Notes: generated by a model not told the origin, from the sequence alone. 64,000 nt of DNA from Treponema sp. (GCA_016286535.1 JAEESZ010000006.1:62001-126000), one strand, 5' to 3'. Shown: positions 45,067-55,158, numbered from the stretch's first letter. A program made the numbers and translations.

Positions 45067-46497
45067 ATGAAAAAGACAAATCTGTTTTTTGCAGTTATTT
45101 TTGGGGTAAGTTTAATACTTAACATTATGAGCGGATGTGCATCAAAACCACAGGCTGAAACAGATGGGGCAAAAAAAGAAGCTCCCGCAGATAAAAAAGG
45201 AGAAAGTAAAAAAGAACCTGAAGATCCTCCTAACGTAAAATTCGTAAAGAAATTACAGGCAAAACTTGACCAGGATGATGTAAAAGGTGCCATTGCCTGC
45301 TTTGAAACAATTCCTGCCTCACTTAAAGACGACACAGAATTAATGATTTTACTTGGCTCCCTTTACATCAGCGATGCAAATTATGACGAAGCCATAAATA
45401 CTGCAAATCAGGTACTTACCCTGGAACCAGGCAAAATGGAAGCCATGGAATTAATTTCTATAGCACAAAGAGCTAAAGGAGACAGAAAATCTTATAAGGC
45501 AACCCTGGACCAGATTCTTGCAGAAGATCCATTCAACGTAAATGCAAACATTCAGAAGGCAGAAGACTATGCCTTAAACCGCAAATGGAAGCTTGCAAGA
45601 GACTGCTACAGAAAAGCATTAAAAAGCGACAAAAAGAATATGGACGCAAGAATTGGCTTTGCTCAAATGTCCTATTACTGCGATGATGTGGATCTTGCGA
45701 AAGAGTTCTTTCAGCAGATAACGGAAGAAGATGCCGATAACGCAACCGCATATGCTTATCTTGCAAAAATCTCCATGGAAGAAGAAAACTACCTCAAAGC
45801 GTCAATGTACTCTAAAAAGGCCATAGAAAACGATCCTAAAAACTACGACTACTGGATCGATTACGGTAACATCATCCGTTATCTGGGTAAATTTGATGAA
45901 GCAATTGAAGCCTGGAAAAAAGCAATTTCCCTGGATCCTACTTACTTCTTAGGCTACGCCTACTGTGCAGGTCTTTATGATGAACAGAACAAATATGACG
46001 AGGCTCTTGAAAACTACCTTAAAGTAATAGAAACAAATCCAAATTATTATTATGCCTATGAAGAAATTGCAATCTTATGCTATCACCTGAAAAAATACGA
46101 AGATGCAATTAAATTCTTTAATAAAACCTACGAATATTCTAATTCTTATGCCTACAAGCTTATGGCTTCTGCCTGCTATACAAAACTGGGCGACAAGTTA
46201 AAGGCAAAAAACACCCTCGCTCCCGTATTAAAAACCCTGGAAAAAGATTCTCCTGAATACTACCTGGTAAGATTCTGGTACGAAAGCTACAGTAAAAACG
46301 CAGAAAGTTCCCTTATAAACAGAATCTCTAAAGAAGAGAATGGAAATAAACGCGGTAAAATGCTATTCTACATGGGCTTGTATTACGAACTTAATAATTT
46401 TGAAGAAATGGCAAACGATTATTATGCAAAAGTAACCAGTATGCAGGCACCTATGTTTTTTGAATACAGAATTGCAGAATGGGGATTATTAAAATGA
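45067..46497 (+). CDS. TPR-repeat lipoprotein
   Basis: A 476-residue lipoprotein: signal peptide with lipobox IMSGC (Cys24), a Lys/Glu/Pro-rich linker (~25-60), then some ten tetratricopeptide repeats (for example NYDEAINTANQVLTLEPGKMEAMEL, KFDEAIEAWKKAISLDPTYFLGYAY, KYDEALENYLKVIETNPNYYYAYEE). TPR solenoids bind partner proteins, so a scaffold role in the periplasm or outer-membrane assembly is likely. It overlaps the TraB-family gene by 4 nt (ATGA). A TATAAT box lies upstream. Confidence 0.88.
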   Translation: MKKTNLFFAVIFGVSLILNIMSGCASKPQAETDGAKKEAPADKKGESKKEPEDPPNVKFVKKLQAKLDQDDVKGAIACFETIPASLKDDTELMILLGSLYISDANYDEAINTANQVLTLEPGKMEAMELISIAQRAKGDRKSYKATLDQILAEDPFNVNANIQKAEDYALNRKWKLARDCYRKALKSDKKNMDARIGFAQMSYYCDDVDLAKEFFQQITEEDADNATAYAYLAKISMEEENYLKASMYSKKAIENDPKNYDYWIDYGNIIRYLGKFDEAIEAWKKAISLDPTYFLGYAYCAGLYDEQNKYDEALENYLKVIETNPNYYYAYEEIAILCYHLKKYEDAIKFFNKTYEYSNSYAYKLMASACYTKLGDKLKAKNTLAPVLKTLEKDSPEYYLVRFWYESYSKNAESSLINRISKEENGNKRGKMLFYMGLYYELNNFEEMANDYYAKVTSMQAPMFFEYRIAEWGLLK

Positions 46498-47678
46498 GCC
46501 AGACACAGAAAGTACTAGAACTGAACGGAAAAAAAATTACCTTAATAGGTACTGCTCACGTTAGTGCAGAAAGTATAAAAGAAGTTAGAAATACCATAGA
46601 AGAACTTAAGCCGGATTGCATTTGTATTGAACTGGACGAAAAACGTGCAGATTCCATTAAGAATCCGGACAAATACAGACAGCTTGATCTTGTAAAAGTC
46701 CTGAAAAATCATCAGGGCTTTTTGATGATTGCAAACCTGGTTCTTTCTTCCTTTCAGAGAAGAATGGGCCAGAATCTGGGAGTAAAACCGGGCGATGAAA
46801 TGCTTGAAGCCATTAAGGTTGCAGAAGAAAAAAATATTCCTACCGTTATGGCAGACCGCCCTATTCAGGTAACCCTTAGAAGAGCCTGGGCCAAAAACTC
46901 ACTCTGGGGAAAATCAAAACTGCTGGCAGCTTTATTAAGTTCAGCCTTCAGTAAGGAAGAATATTCATCGGAAGAAATTGAAGAGCTTAAAAAAGGCAAT
47001 GAAATGGATTCTATGATGAATGAACTCAGCGATTACATGCCTGTCGTAAAAAAAGTTTTGATTGATGAACGCAATTATTATCTTGCTTCAAAAATATACA
47101 ATGCGGAAGGAGATAACAAAGTTGCCATTTTAGGAGCAGGTCATTTAAAAGGCGTTGAAGAAATCTTAATTGAATTAAGCCAGAATATTGAAAATACAAA
47201 GCTTGAAGAAATTTCTGACGTTCCACCAAAAAGCTTTTTCTCAAAATGCCTTGGCTGGATAATCCCTGCAATTATTGTAGGTTTAATTGCTGCAGGCTTT
47301 GTTTACGGCGGACTTCATGCCGGCGGTAAAATGGTGTTAAGCTGGTTCCTCTGGAATGCAATTCCAGCCGCCATTATGACAACTCTGGCCCTTGCCCACC
47401 CTCTTACAATTCTGGTTGCCTTTATTTCGGCTCCATTTACCTCTTTGTGTCCTTTTATTGGGGTTGGCTTTGTAACTGCAATTGTTCAGGCTTTAATCTG
47501 CAAACCAAAGGTAATGGATATGGAAAGCCTTCAGGATGATGTTTCAAGTTTTAAAGGCTGGTACAAAAACAGAATCTTAAGAGCCTTCCTTGTATTACTG
47601 CTTTCTACTGTTGGAAGCATGATTGGAACCTTTGCAGGCGGAACAGATATCATAAAGATATTTACTACAATCGAATAA
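46494..47678 (+). CDS. TraB-family membrane protein
   Basis: A 394-residue protein. The N-terminal ~235 residues are a TraB/PrgY domain with the conserved motifs GTAHVSAESI (~15), CIELDEKRADSI (~45) and GAGHLKGVEEIL (~215), a fold shared with TIKI-type metalloproteases; the two GxxH motifs could bind metal. The C-terminal third has about five membrane segments. In enterococci PrgY reduces pheromone activity, but the role of the spirochaete branch is unknown. I start at 46494, where ATGA overlaps the TPR gene stop with GGGG upstream; an in-frame ATG 15 nt earlier is possible. Confidence 0.87.
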   Translation: MSQTQKVLELNGKKITLIGTAHVSAESIKEVRNTIEELKPDCICIELDEKRADSIKNPDKYRQLDLVKVLKNHQGFLMIANLVLSSFQRRMGQNLGVKPGDEMLEAIKVAEEKNIPTVMADRPIQVTLRRAWAKNSLWGKSKLLAALLSSAFSKEEYSSEEIEELKKGNEMDSMMNELSDYMPVVKKVLIDERNYYLASKIYNAEGDNKVAILGAGHLKGVEEILIELSQNIENTKLEEISDVPPKSFFSKCLGWIIPAIIVGLIAAGFVYGGLHAGGKMVLSWFLWNAIPAAIMTTLALAHPLTILVAFISAPFTSLCPFIGVGFVTAIVQALICKPKVMDMESLQDDVSSFKGWYKNRILRAFLVLLLSTVGSMIGTFAGGTDIIKIFTTIE

Positions 47679-47764
47679 AATTATTGTTATAACTACCTTT
47701 TTAACTGTCCTAATTCTAAAATTAATTTATTATTAATATAGAGTCCGGAAGTTTTAGAGGTAGT

Positions 47765-49183
47765 ATGAAAAAATCAATTCTATTTATACTTTTTTCAGTC
47801 TTATCCCATATTTTTGCCTTTGAACTGTTTTCTACCAGTGAATTGCTGGCCGCCTACCTTGAAAAAAACAGTGATATTCAAACACAGGCTATTTCTTACC
47901 AGCAGGCCCAGTTTTCCAATCAGAAAAATCATATAAACCAGGGCTTTTCCATAACCCTTTCAAGCGGAAGCATGATTTTTGAAACTTCTGCAGACGGCAA
48001 TTCCTTTTCAATAAGCCCGGCTATAAAAACTTCAATTCCTCAGGCCGCAAATCTGGGAATAAATCTTTCGGGAAACTTTACCTTCTCGGAAAGCGGCACA
48101 AGCATGGAAGATTCTTCGGTAAATGTCAGCCTTGATATCATATCATCCTCTGCACTGGAAAGAAAAATAAGTCTGCTTGAATCAGAACGCAAAGTCCTGG
48201 AAGCAAAAAGAGAATTCGAAGCAGCGGTGATTGCGGCAGAAAAAGAATTTTACTCAACCCTGAGCAGTCTGCTTTCTCAGGTAAGTTCAATCATTTCAAA
48301 ACAACAGGATTTATACGAAGACAAAATTGAGTTTGAAGAAGTAAAGGCAAAGGGCTACAGCGAAAAATCTTCTAATTACAGAAGTGCCCAGATGAAGGTT
48401 CTGAGCGACCAGCACGAGGTAGAAAAGGCAGAAAGAGTCCTTAAAAATGAATACACCCTCTTTTATCTTCAGTGCGGAAAAGAGCTGCACTTTGACGACT
48501 TAAACGATTATATGTCCTTAATTCCTTCAGATATTCCGGAAGTTCAGCCTCTGGAAATTAAGAGCTTTAATCCCGATTCTTACACCCAGGTAGAAAAAGC
48601 CCTCTGGGCTCAAAAGATTGCTGAATTAAACAGGCAGACAAATAAAAAATTCACCCTTACAGCAAATACTGGCCTTACCTGCAAAAACAGCTCGGCCTCA
48701 AACAAATCTACCATTGATTTAGGTCTTTCAGGTACAATCGGCGGCCTTACAATCAGCCCGGAAGTTTACCTTCCAATCGCAGGCGGAAACTTTTATCCGT
48801 CAGCAAGCCTTGGAATCAGCCTTGACCCAAACAAATTCAGAACAGATAAAATTGATGCACAGATTGATGTGCTGGACCAGAGGCAGGAACTTATAGATAT
48901 TGAAAGTGCCAGAAGAAAACTTGAAAGCACTATCACCGAAGAAGAACTGGAACTGCAGAATATTCTCTGGGAAAAAACAAAATATGATGAATACTACCAG
49001 ACTAACAAAAGCCTTGAAGAGGATATGCTCAGCTGGTACAAAATGGGCGTTATAACAGAAAGCAAGTATCTTAGTGCCAGGGTAAGCCGGGAAGAATACG
49101 AAGTACTTAAGATTATAAATCTTATTGATATGCTTTTATACAACGATACTGTTTCTTCATATTTTTATAGTGATGCACAGTAA
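47765..49183 (+). CDS. TolC-like outer-membrane efflux protein
   Basis: A 472-residue exported protein of the outer-membrane efflux family. The signal peptide ends near residue 19. Two long helical halves (about 110-225 and 375-460) contain the amphipathic repeats of TolC-type proteins, flanking beta-rich segments (SFSISPAIKTSIPQAANLG, GGNFYPSASLGISLDP). AGAGG precedes ATG. It is the first of four genes encoding a complete tripartite exporter with the periplasmic adaptor and MacB-type ABC pair. Its divergence from classical TolC is marked, as in other spirochaetes. Confidence 0.83.
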   Translation: MKKSILFILFSVLSHIFAFELFSTSELLAAYLEKNSDIQTQAISYQQAQFSNQKNHINQGFSITLSSGSMIFETSADGNSFSISPAIKTSIPQAANLGINLSGNFTFSESGTSMEDSSVNVSLDIISSSALERKISLLESERKVLEAKREFEAAVIAAEKEFYSTLSSLLSQVSSIISKQQDLYEDKIEFEEVKAKGYSEKSSNYRSAQMKVLSDQHEVEKAERVLKNEYTLFYLQCGKELHFDDLNDYMSLIPSDIPEVQPLEIKSFNPDSYTQVEKALWAQKIAELNRQTNKKFTLTANTGLTCKNSSASNKSTIDLGLSGTIGGLTISPEVYLPIAGGNFYPSASLGISLDPNKFRTDKIDAQIDVLDQRQELIDIESARRKLESTITEEELELQNILWEKTKYDEYYQTNKSLEEDMLSWYKMGVITESKYLSARVSREEYEVLKIINLIDMLLYNDTVSSYFYSDAQ

Positions 49184-49209
49184 AAGATAAGCAGAAAGGA
49201 AAGAAGAAT

Positions 49210-50244
49210 ATGTCTAAAAAGAAATTAATTAAAATCATCATCATTGCAGCAGCAGTTCTGCTCTTTACGGCCCTGCTTCTTACAGGACTTAGACTTCTTG
49301 TAAATAAATCAAACGAAGAAAAGAAAGTTTACGAGGTTAAGGTAGAAACTTACGAAAACGTAATTGAAGTTTCAGGAACTGTAGCGGCAGCTCAGGAACA
49401 GACTCTGCAGGCCCTTTCTGACGGAACTGTTATTGCAGTTTATGTTTCTGCAGGAGACTACGTAAAAAAAGGCAGCCTGATTCTTCAGCTGGACGACACC
49501 AGCGAACAGTATAATCTTGCAAAGCATGATTACGAAATGGCAACAACACAAATTTCGGGCTCGCAAAAGGAACTTAAACTTATGGAGGCCCAGCGCCTTT
49601 CACTCTTACAAAAAATTGCAGACCGCAAGGTTTGTGCCACCTTTGATGGTGTAATTGCAGACCTGGATGTTGCTGTCGGAGATTCTCTTGAAGCAAAGGA
49701 CTCTGTAGGAACCCTGGTAAATATTGATTACCTTACTGCCGAAGTTGAAATACCTGAAACAGATGTAGCAAAACTGCAGCTGAATCAAAAGGTTGAATTG
49801 AATTTTTCTGCCTACAAAACTCCTGTTTACGGATATATAGAAAGCTGGCCCGCCATCGGCGAAATTACCTCCAGGGGTGCAACTATTGTAAATGCAAAAA
49901 TCCGCATAGACGACTACCCTTCCGTTATTCTTCCAAACTTTTCTTTTACAGGAAAAATCCAGATTGAAGAGCCGGTAGATAACATAATTGTTGAGCGTTA
50001 TGCCATAGGTTACGAAGATAAAGAGCCTTATGTTGTACTTGCAAAAAGCGGAGAAAAAAGAGCTGTAAAGGTAAAACCTTACGGAAAAGAATATGTAAAA
50101 GTTCTGGAAGGCTTAACTGGAGGAGAATTGCTTTTACAGCAGACTGCAGAAAAAAAATCCGGACAGAACAAAAATTCATCAAACAAAAAACAGGGTAACC
50201 TGCCGGCTGCCGGAAATACAGGGGCTGCAGGTTTTAAGCGCTGA
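49210..50244 (+). CDS. periplasmic adaptor (HlyD/MacA-type membrane fusion protein)
   Basis: A 344-residue adaptor linking the inner-membrane ABC pair to the outer-membrane channel. One N-terminal membrane segment (~7-29), a lipoyl/barrel-sandwich motif split in two (YVSAGDYVKKGSLILQLDD ~80, CATFDGVIADLDVAVGDSLEAKD ~140), a very short helical hairpin between them (~100-135), then a beta-barrel domain (~165-250) and a Lys/Asn-rich C-terminal tail. The short hairpin resembles MacA-like adaptors of Gram-positive type. A GAAAGGAAAG stretch supports the start. It lies 26 nt after the channel gene and 17 nt before the ATPase gene. Confidence 0.88.
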   Translation: MSKKKLIKIIIIAAAVLLFTALLLTGLRLLVNKSNEEKKVYEVKVETYENVIEVSGTVAAAQEQTLQALSDGTVIAVYVSAGDYVKKGSLILQLDDTSEQYNLAKHDYEMATTQISGSQKELKLMEAQRLSLLQKIADRKVCATFDGVIADLDVAVGDSLEAKDSVGTLVNIDYLTAEVEIPETDVAKLQLNQKVELNFSAYKTPVYGYIESWPAIGEITSRGATIVNAKIRIDDYPSVILPNFSFTGKIQIEEPVDNIIVERYAIGYEDKEPYVVLAKSGEKRAVKVKPYGKEYVKVLEGLTGGELLLQQTAEKKSGQNKNSSNKKQGNLPAAGNTGAAGFKR

Positions 50245-50261
50245 TTATCGGGTAATGTGAT

Positions 50262-50939
50262 ATGGCCGAAAATGTTGTAAAGCTTATAGATGTTGTAAAA
50301 ACCTATCAGATGGGCGAAAACAAGGTTGAAGCTCTGAGGGGAATCAGTTTTGAAATTTCTCAGGGGGAGTTTCTTGCCATAATGGGACCTTCGGGCTCAG
50401 GAAAATCTACCTGCATGAATATGATTGGCTGTCTGGACCGGCCCACAAGCGGCATTGTAAAAATCAACGGAAAAGAAACTGCAAAAATGAAGGAAAAGGA
50501 ACTTGCCATTTTAAGGAATCAGACAATAGGCTTTGTTTTTCAGCAGTATCACCTGATTCCTTCCATGACGGTTTTAGAAAATGTAATGCTGCCCTTAAAA
50601 TATCAGCGCATAGAAAAAAACTTAAGGCGGCAGATGGCAAGGGAAGCTTTGGATTCTGTAGGGCTTAGCGAAAGAATAAATCATCGTCCTCATGAACTTT
50701 CGGGAGGTCAGAAGCAGAGGGTTGCAATTGCAAGAGCTATGGTTACCAGTCCAAAAATCTTACTGGCCGATGAGCCTACCGGAGCCCTGGATTCTAAAAC
50801 CGGAAAGGACGTTATGGAACTTTTCAGAAAGATTAATAAGGAAAAAGGAACAACAATTATTGTTGTTACCCATGACAATGGAATTGGCCAGAGCATGGAG
50901 CGCTGCATCCGTATTTTAGACGGTCAGATTGTAGAATGA
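50262..50939 (+). CDS. ABC transporter ATPase, MacB/LolD type
   Basis: A 225-residue ATP-binding subunit with all motifs: Walker A GPSGSGKST (~40), Q-loop VFQQYHLIPSMTVLENV, signature ELSGGQKQRVAIARA (~145), Walker B LLADEPTGALD (~165) and H-loop VVTHD. The LENVMLPL and TGALDSKTG segments are typical of the MacB/LolD/FtsE branch, which drives mechanotransmission-type exporters. Co-transcribed with the adaptor and permease genes. The substrate is unknown: peptide, lipoprotein, toxin or drug. Confidence 0.93.
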   Translation: MAENVVKLIDVVKTYQMGENKVEALRGISFEISQGEFLAIMGPSGSGKSTCMNMIGCLDRPTSGIVKINGKETAKMKEKELAILRNQTIGFVFQQYHLIPSMTVLENVMLPLKYQRIEKNLRRQMAREALDSVGLSERINHRPHELSGGQKQRVAIARAMVTSPKILLADEPTGALDSKTGKDVMELFRKINKEKGTTIIVVTHDNGIGQSMERCIRILDGQIVE

Positions 50940-50960
50940 TGCAAGGGGTTTAAGTCACTT

Positions 50961-52148
50961 ATGTGGGAAGATTTTATAAACGCACTGAACAATTTTAAAA
51001 GAAATAAAACCAGAACCTTTTTATCTTTACTGGGGGTTATAATCGGAGTAGCTTCTGTAATTGTAATCACCAGCATGGGAAAAAGCTCCACAAAAGAAGT
51101 AGAAAAAACCTTTGGTCAGGCCGGCCTTGATGTTGTGAGTGTAAATGCCGGAAAAATGAAAAAAGGCAGCCAGTCAAATACAATTGTTTTAGACGAAGCC
51201 TTCAGAACTGAACTTTTTGATAACATAGATAACATAAAAAAAATCTGGTACAAAAATACCCTGAGTGCCACAATTGCTTATGGAGAAACTTCTTCCACCG
51301 TAAGCTGCTCTGCCGTAGAAACCGGTTACCTTGAAATGTATAACATGCAGCTGGAGTACGGAAGTTTTTTTAATGTAACAGATAACGAAGAAGGAACTCA
51401 AAAAATTATTCTTAATCACGAAACTGCCCAGGATTATTTTCCAGCAGGCGATGCTCTTGGTAAACAGCTGATTCTTGTTGCAAGTAATGTCAGCTTCTGC
51501 TTTGAAATAATCGGGGTTCTTAAAGACCAGACTACCGGTATGGAAGGGGGAGCAGCCTTTATTCCAAGGGGCTTTTATTCAAAAAAGATAAAACCAAATC
51601 CTTCTGCAGACTCGGCCATGGTTCAGGCAGTTTCGAACCAGAAGGCTCTGGAACTTGTTACCACAATAGGAAATTACTGTACTGAAAAAACTGGAAACTC
51701 CTATGCGGTCCGCATTAATTCCATGCAGACTATGATTGACCAGATGAGTAAAATCACCGGCACCATGAGTATGATGCTTAGTGCCATTGCGGCCATTTCT
51801 CTGCTGGTAGGGGGAATTGGCATTATGAATATAATGATTGTAACCGTTACAGAGCGCAAGGGGGAAATCGGAATAAGAAAAGCCCTGGGCGCTTCTCCAA
51901 ACGATATAAGGCAGCAGTTCTTAATTGAATCGGCCAGCATTACCCTTATCGGCGGAGTCTTAGGTGTAATTTCGGGAATTATAATAAGTCTTGCGGTGGA
52001 ATATGTACAAAAACAGGCTTATGTAATAAGTACACAAGCCTGTCTGATAGCTTTTATTTTTTCTGTTTTTGTAGGAATCTTCTTCGGCTTAAACCCTGCA
52101 AGCAGGGCTGCAAAACTGGACCCGGTAATTGCTCTGAGCGGAGAATAA
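50961..52148 (+). CDS. ABC transporter permease, MacB/FtsX family
   Basis: A 395-residue permease with four membrane segments in the type VII arrangement: one near the N-terminus (~20-42), a large periplasmic MacB-PCD domain (~45-265), then three at the C-terminus (~275-295, 325-350, 360-385). The start KRNKTRTFLSLLGVIIGVASVIVITSMG and the conserved GIGIMNIMIVTVTERKGEIGIRKALGA segment (~285) define MacB. It completes the TolC-MacA-MacB operon; ATPase and permease are separate genes, as in Gram-positive systems, whereas in E. coli MacB they are fused. Confidence 0.93.
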   Translation: MWEDFINALNNFKRNKTRTFLSLLGVIIGVASVIVITSMGKSSTKEVEKTFGQAGLDVVSVNAGKMKKGSQSNTIVLDEAFRTELFDNIDNIKKIWYKNTLSATIAYGETSSTVSCSAVETGYLEMYNMQLEYGSFFNVTDNEEGTQKIILNHETAQDYFPAGDALGKQLILVASNVSFCFEIIGVLKDQTTGMEGGAAFIPRGFYSKKIKPNPSADSAMVQAVSNQKALELVTTIGNYCTEKTGNSYAVRINSMQTMIDQMSKITGTMSMMLSAIAAISLLVGGIGIMNIMIVTVTERKGEIGIRKALGASPNDIRQQFLIESASITLIGGVLGVISGIIISLAVEYVQKQAYVISTQACLIAFIFSVFVGIFFGLNPASRAAKLDPVIALSGE

Positions 52149-52152
52149 AGTA

Positions 52153-53868
52153 TTAATATCCGTCACTCATTTCGCGGTTAGCATCTTTCTTACAAAGTTC
52201 ATCATAAACAAGGGATCTTTTTCTGAGTTCTTCCTTGCGTTCTTTAGGGAATGGCATATTTCGCCAGAAAATACCCCTTACATCCTTATCAAGACGCTGA
52301 ACTCCTTCGCTTTCCTTTGTCATCCATAAAATATAATCTTCTATAAAGAATTCCTTTAAGTCACCCTTTAATTTAAGCTGTTCCGCATGCTGATAGTACT
52401 GACCGGTAAGACCTTCTTCCATCCAGTAGTAAGAAGCTTTTTCCTTTGCAACCTGCCATCTTAAATCGGCAACAGCTGTAAGAACTGCAATCTTAAGGTC
52501 TTTTGGATACATTGGAACAACAATACGGCCGCGGCTGGTAACTCTGTTATAACGGTCAAAAGGTTCCCAGCAGAAGCCCCTGTCTCCGTAAGTTGGAACC
52601 AGAAGAACGTAAGGTACAATTCTGTTTGGAATATTTTTATGAATACGGTGGAAAACACCAGGATCAATAGATTCTATCCACCTTAAAACTTCAATTACAT
52701 TTTCTCGCGAACCGGTTCCCCTTTCAGTACAGTGATAAAACTCTCTTGTAAAAATAGGGAACTGATTACCACGGCGACCGACAGTCATTTTTGCCATCTG
52801 CCTTACAGTTTCAAATTCAATTTTTACAGCTTCTGTATCGTTTGTCTGAATTGGTCCCTGATCAGAAATCTTACTCTGAACATTATCATAAGTACCCTTT
52901 GCTTCCTGGTATTCTGCCAGACACTTTGAAAGTTCCTTATCATTTTTAGAAATTCTATGAATTAAATCTGTAAGTTCAGGGAAGAGTTTTCTCTGAAATT
53001 CGGTAAGGGCAGCTCTGTGAGGCTCCATTCCCAAAACAGGCTGGTGCTCCATCAGATTTTCAAGCTTATCCCTTAAATCGTTTTCCAGCATCTGTCTTTC
53101 ATTTTCTTTTATATTCAAGAGATTTTCTGCACTCTGAAGTTTTCCGGAATTTTTTGACTGCAGCTGCATTAATCTGGACTGCTCTACCATGGCAGCTTCA
53201 TCTGCACTCATATTGGCAGTTTTATGAGACTGTTTTTTTTCATCGGTTGCAGAGTTGGTCATTTTTCCGGTTGCAATTTCTTTAAACCATTCATCAGTAT
53301 AAAGAATTGGTTCTCCGGTTCTGTTTTCTAAAAAAATTTTAGAAAAATAGGCTTTCTGTTCTTCCTTAAACAAAGAAGGAAGAAGAACTCCAAAACGAAT
53401 GAGCATTCTTTTTGGCATTGGGGTTGCAGAAGAAGACATTTTTCCTACCATACCGCGAATTAATTCCCAGTAGGCGGTTACAATCTGCTGACGGAAAACA
53501 GCACGGTCCTTTGGATCTTTGCAGGTTAAATATTTTGACAATACCTGGTGAACCCTCTGGGCCGACTGATTTTCTCCGGTTAATACAGTTTTATAATAAG
53601 TCTTGTCTGCAAAAACCTCAGAAGGCTGGTCGCTTACAAGTTTATCTAAAGGGTCAAAAGTGGTTTTACTTAAATCAACTTCATGGATGGAACGATTTCC
53701 GCTGCCGCCATGAACAACTTCATCTACACTTTTAGAAAACAAAGATTTCCTTTTAGTAGGAACTTCAAACTCTTCAACGTTATCAAGTATATTATCTGAA
53801 TTGTCAGCTTTTCCATCTTCTGAGTTAGCAATTAATGCTGCAATTTCTGGATCTAATTCTTCGTTCAT
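52153..53868 (-). CDS. soluble protein of unknown function
   Basis: A 571-residue hydrophilic protein without signal peptide or membrane segments. Residues 1-~95 are acidic and probably disordered; ~95-200 are helical (CKDPKDRAVFRQQIVTAYWELIRGMVG); ~225-360 form a likely coiled coil with Met/Gln/Leu; the C-terminal ~210 residues are compact with many aromatics (LVPTYGDRGFCWEPFDRYNRV, YWMEEGLTGQYYQHAEQ). No family is recognised. The start is ATG at 53868 with GGGG before it; an in-frame GTG at 53874, 6 nt after a TATATT box, would give a leaderless alternative. It converges on the MacB operon with a 4-nt gap. Confidence 0.75.
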   Translation of the reverse strand: MNEELDPEIAALIANSEDGKADNSDNILDNVEEFEVPTKRKSLFSKSVDEVVHGGSGNRSIHEVDLSKTTFDPLDKLVSDQPSEVFADKTYYKTVLTGENQSAQRVHQVLSKYLTCKDPKDRAVFRQQIVTAYWELIRGMVGKMSSSATPMPKRMLIRFGVLLPSLFKEEQKAYFSKIFLENRTGEPILYTDEWFKEIATGKMTNSATDEKKQSHKTANMSADEAAMVEQSRLMQLQSKNSGKLQSAENLLNIKENERQMLENDLRDKLENLMEHQPVLGMEPHRAALTEFQRKLFPELTDLIHRISKNDKELSKCLAEYQEAKGTYDNVQSKISDQGPIQTNDTEAVKIEFETVRQMAKMTVGRRGNQFPIFTREFYHCTERGTGSRENVIEVLRWIESIDPGVFHRIHKNIPNRIVPYVLLVPTYGDRGFCWEPFDRYNRVTSRGRIVVPMYPKDLKIAVLTAVADLRWQVAKEKASYYWMEEGLTGQYYQHAEQLKLKGDLKEFFIEDYILWMTKESEGVQRLDKDVRGIFWRNMPFPKERKEELRKRSLVYDELCKKDANREMSDGY

Positions 53869-53934
53869 AAACACCCCAATAATATAGGCTTCATTATAAC
53901 ATGTAAAAAATAGGGGTGCAAGGAAAGGCTTTTT

Positions 53935-55119
53935 TTATTTTTTATAAACCGAGGCAATCTCAGGATCAGTAAAGCCTAAAGTTCCAGTCTTTTTAAAGAA
54001 GGTATTGCAATCCCACAAAAATGGAGCGTAATTATATCTGTCACTATTTTCAAGGACATTTTTCATCCATTTTTCCATACCATCCTTTTTTTCGCCGGTA
54101 GACTTAAGCTTTGCGACTCCATATTCGCCAATGATTACACCATAGCCCTGATCTGTAAATTTTGTCATTTTGGCAAGCAAGGTATTCTGTGTAGAAATAT
54201 CTGATGAAGATCCCCAGGAAGTCTGAACCTTTCCCCATTTTGCATCTTCTTCAAGGATACAATATAAAGCTGGTGAATAATAATGAACAGAAATCAAAAG
54301 CTTTTGAACTGTGTTTGTACTGTCTTCTGGCATAAGGTATTCTGAACTACATGTTTTTTCAATGTCCGTGCTGTAACCTGGAATTAAAAGAAAGCGTTTT
54401 TCATTCTTTCCGCCCTGAGCCCTTATTTTATCTACAAAATGCTGGGCAAGTTCATGAATTAAAAGATACTGGTCAGAAACAGAAAGGCTGCCCTTTTCTC
54501 CGTCAACTTCATCATTAAAGCGGTCGCCCCACTCTTCATTTCCTGCTTCAAAAATAAGACGGTAATCATAATCTTTAAATTCACTTCCAACCTGGTCCCA
54601 GATTGCATCAAAAATCTTATAGGCTTTTGTTTTATCACTTCCAAAAAGTCCCCACCAGCCATAATCCCAGTGGTCATTAATCATTACATAAAGTCCGGAA
54701 TCTAAGGCCCAGCCGACAACCTCTTTTATACGGTTCATAAAATTTTCATTGATTTCATAGTCGTTTTCCCGCCAGTCCATGGTGCTTGTCCATGCTACAG
54801 GAATGCGCACACAATCAAGACCGGCAGACTTCATTGCCTCGAACATAGCTTTTGTAGTTACCGGCTGCCCCCAGGCAGTTTCATATTGATTTGGACTTGC
54901 ATTATAGCCCATCCAACCGGCACCGTTTGCTTCAAAAGTATTTCCAAGATTAATTCCATTTCCTATAACCTGTGTAAACTGCAGAGCAGACATGTTTTCT
55001 AAATCTGAATCATCTACAGGCTCGTAGCTGTATTTACTATTTGTATTTGTGTTTGATGCACAAGATAATAAAAATAAGGTACTTATTGAGATAATAATAA
55101 ATCTAAATGCTTTCTTCAT
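53935..55119 (-). CDS. lipoprotein glycoside hydrolase, GH5 family (endo-glucanase type)
   Basis: Surface or periplasmic enzyme cleaving beta-glucans such as cellulose, xyloglucan or mannan. The 394-residue protein has a lipobox LLSC (Cys20) and a GH5 (beta/alpha)8 barrel: INLGNTFEA (~57), VRIPVAWTS (~105), MINDHWDYGWW (~148), the acid/base Glu in FEAGNEEWG (~195; the usual NEP reads NEE), and the nucleophile Glu in IIGEYGV (~330). Placement in GH5 is firm; subfamily (likely 4 or 2) is not. GGAGGA precedes ATG. The AraC regulator gene lies directly upstream on the same strand. The enzyme suggests plant-fibre use in a gut or rumen. Confidence 0.9.
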   Translation of the reverse strand: MKKAFRFIIISISTLFLLSCASNTNTNSKYSYEPVDDSDLENMSALQFTQVIGNGINLGNTFEANGAGWMGYNASPNQYETAWGQPVTTKAMFEAMKSAGLDCVRIPVAWTSTMDWRENDYEINENFMNRIKEVVGWALDSGLYVMINDHWDYGWWGLFGSDKTKAYKIFDAIWDQVGSEFKDYDYRLIFEAGNEEWGDRFNDEVDGEKGSLSVSDQYLLIHELAQHFVDKIRAQGGKNEKRFLLIPGYSTDIEKTCSSEYLMPEDSTNTVQKLLISVHYYSPALYCILEEDAKWGKVQTSWGSSSDISTQNTLLAKMTKFTDQGYGVIIGEYGVAKLKSTGEKKDGMEKWMKNVLENSDRYNYAPFLWDCNTFFKKTGTLGFTDPEIASVYKK

Positions 55120-55158
55120 AGAAATCCTCCATAAGAAGGATTATCAGTCCAAATAGAA

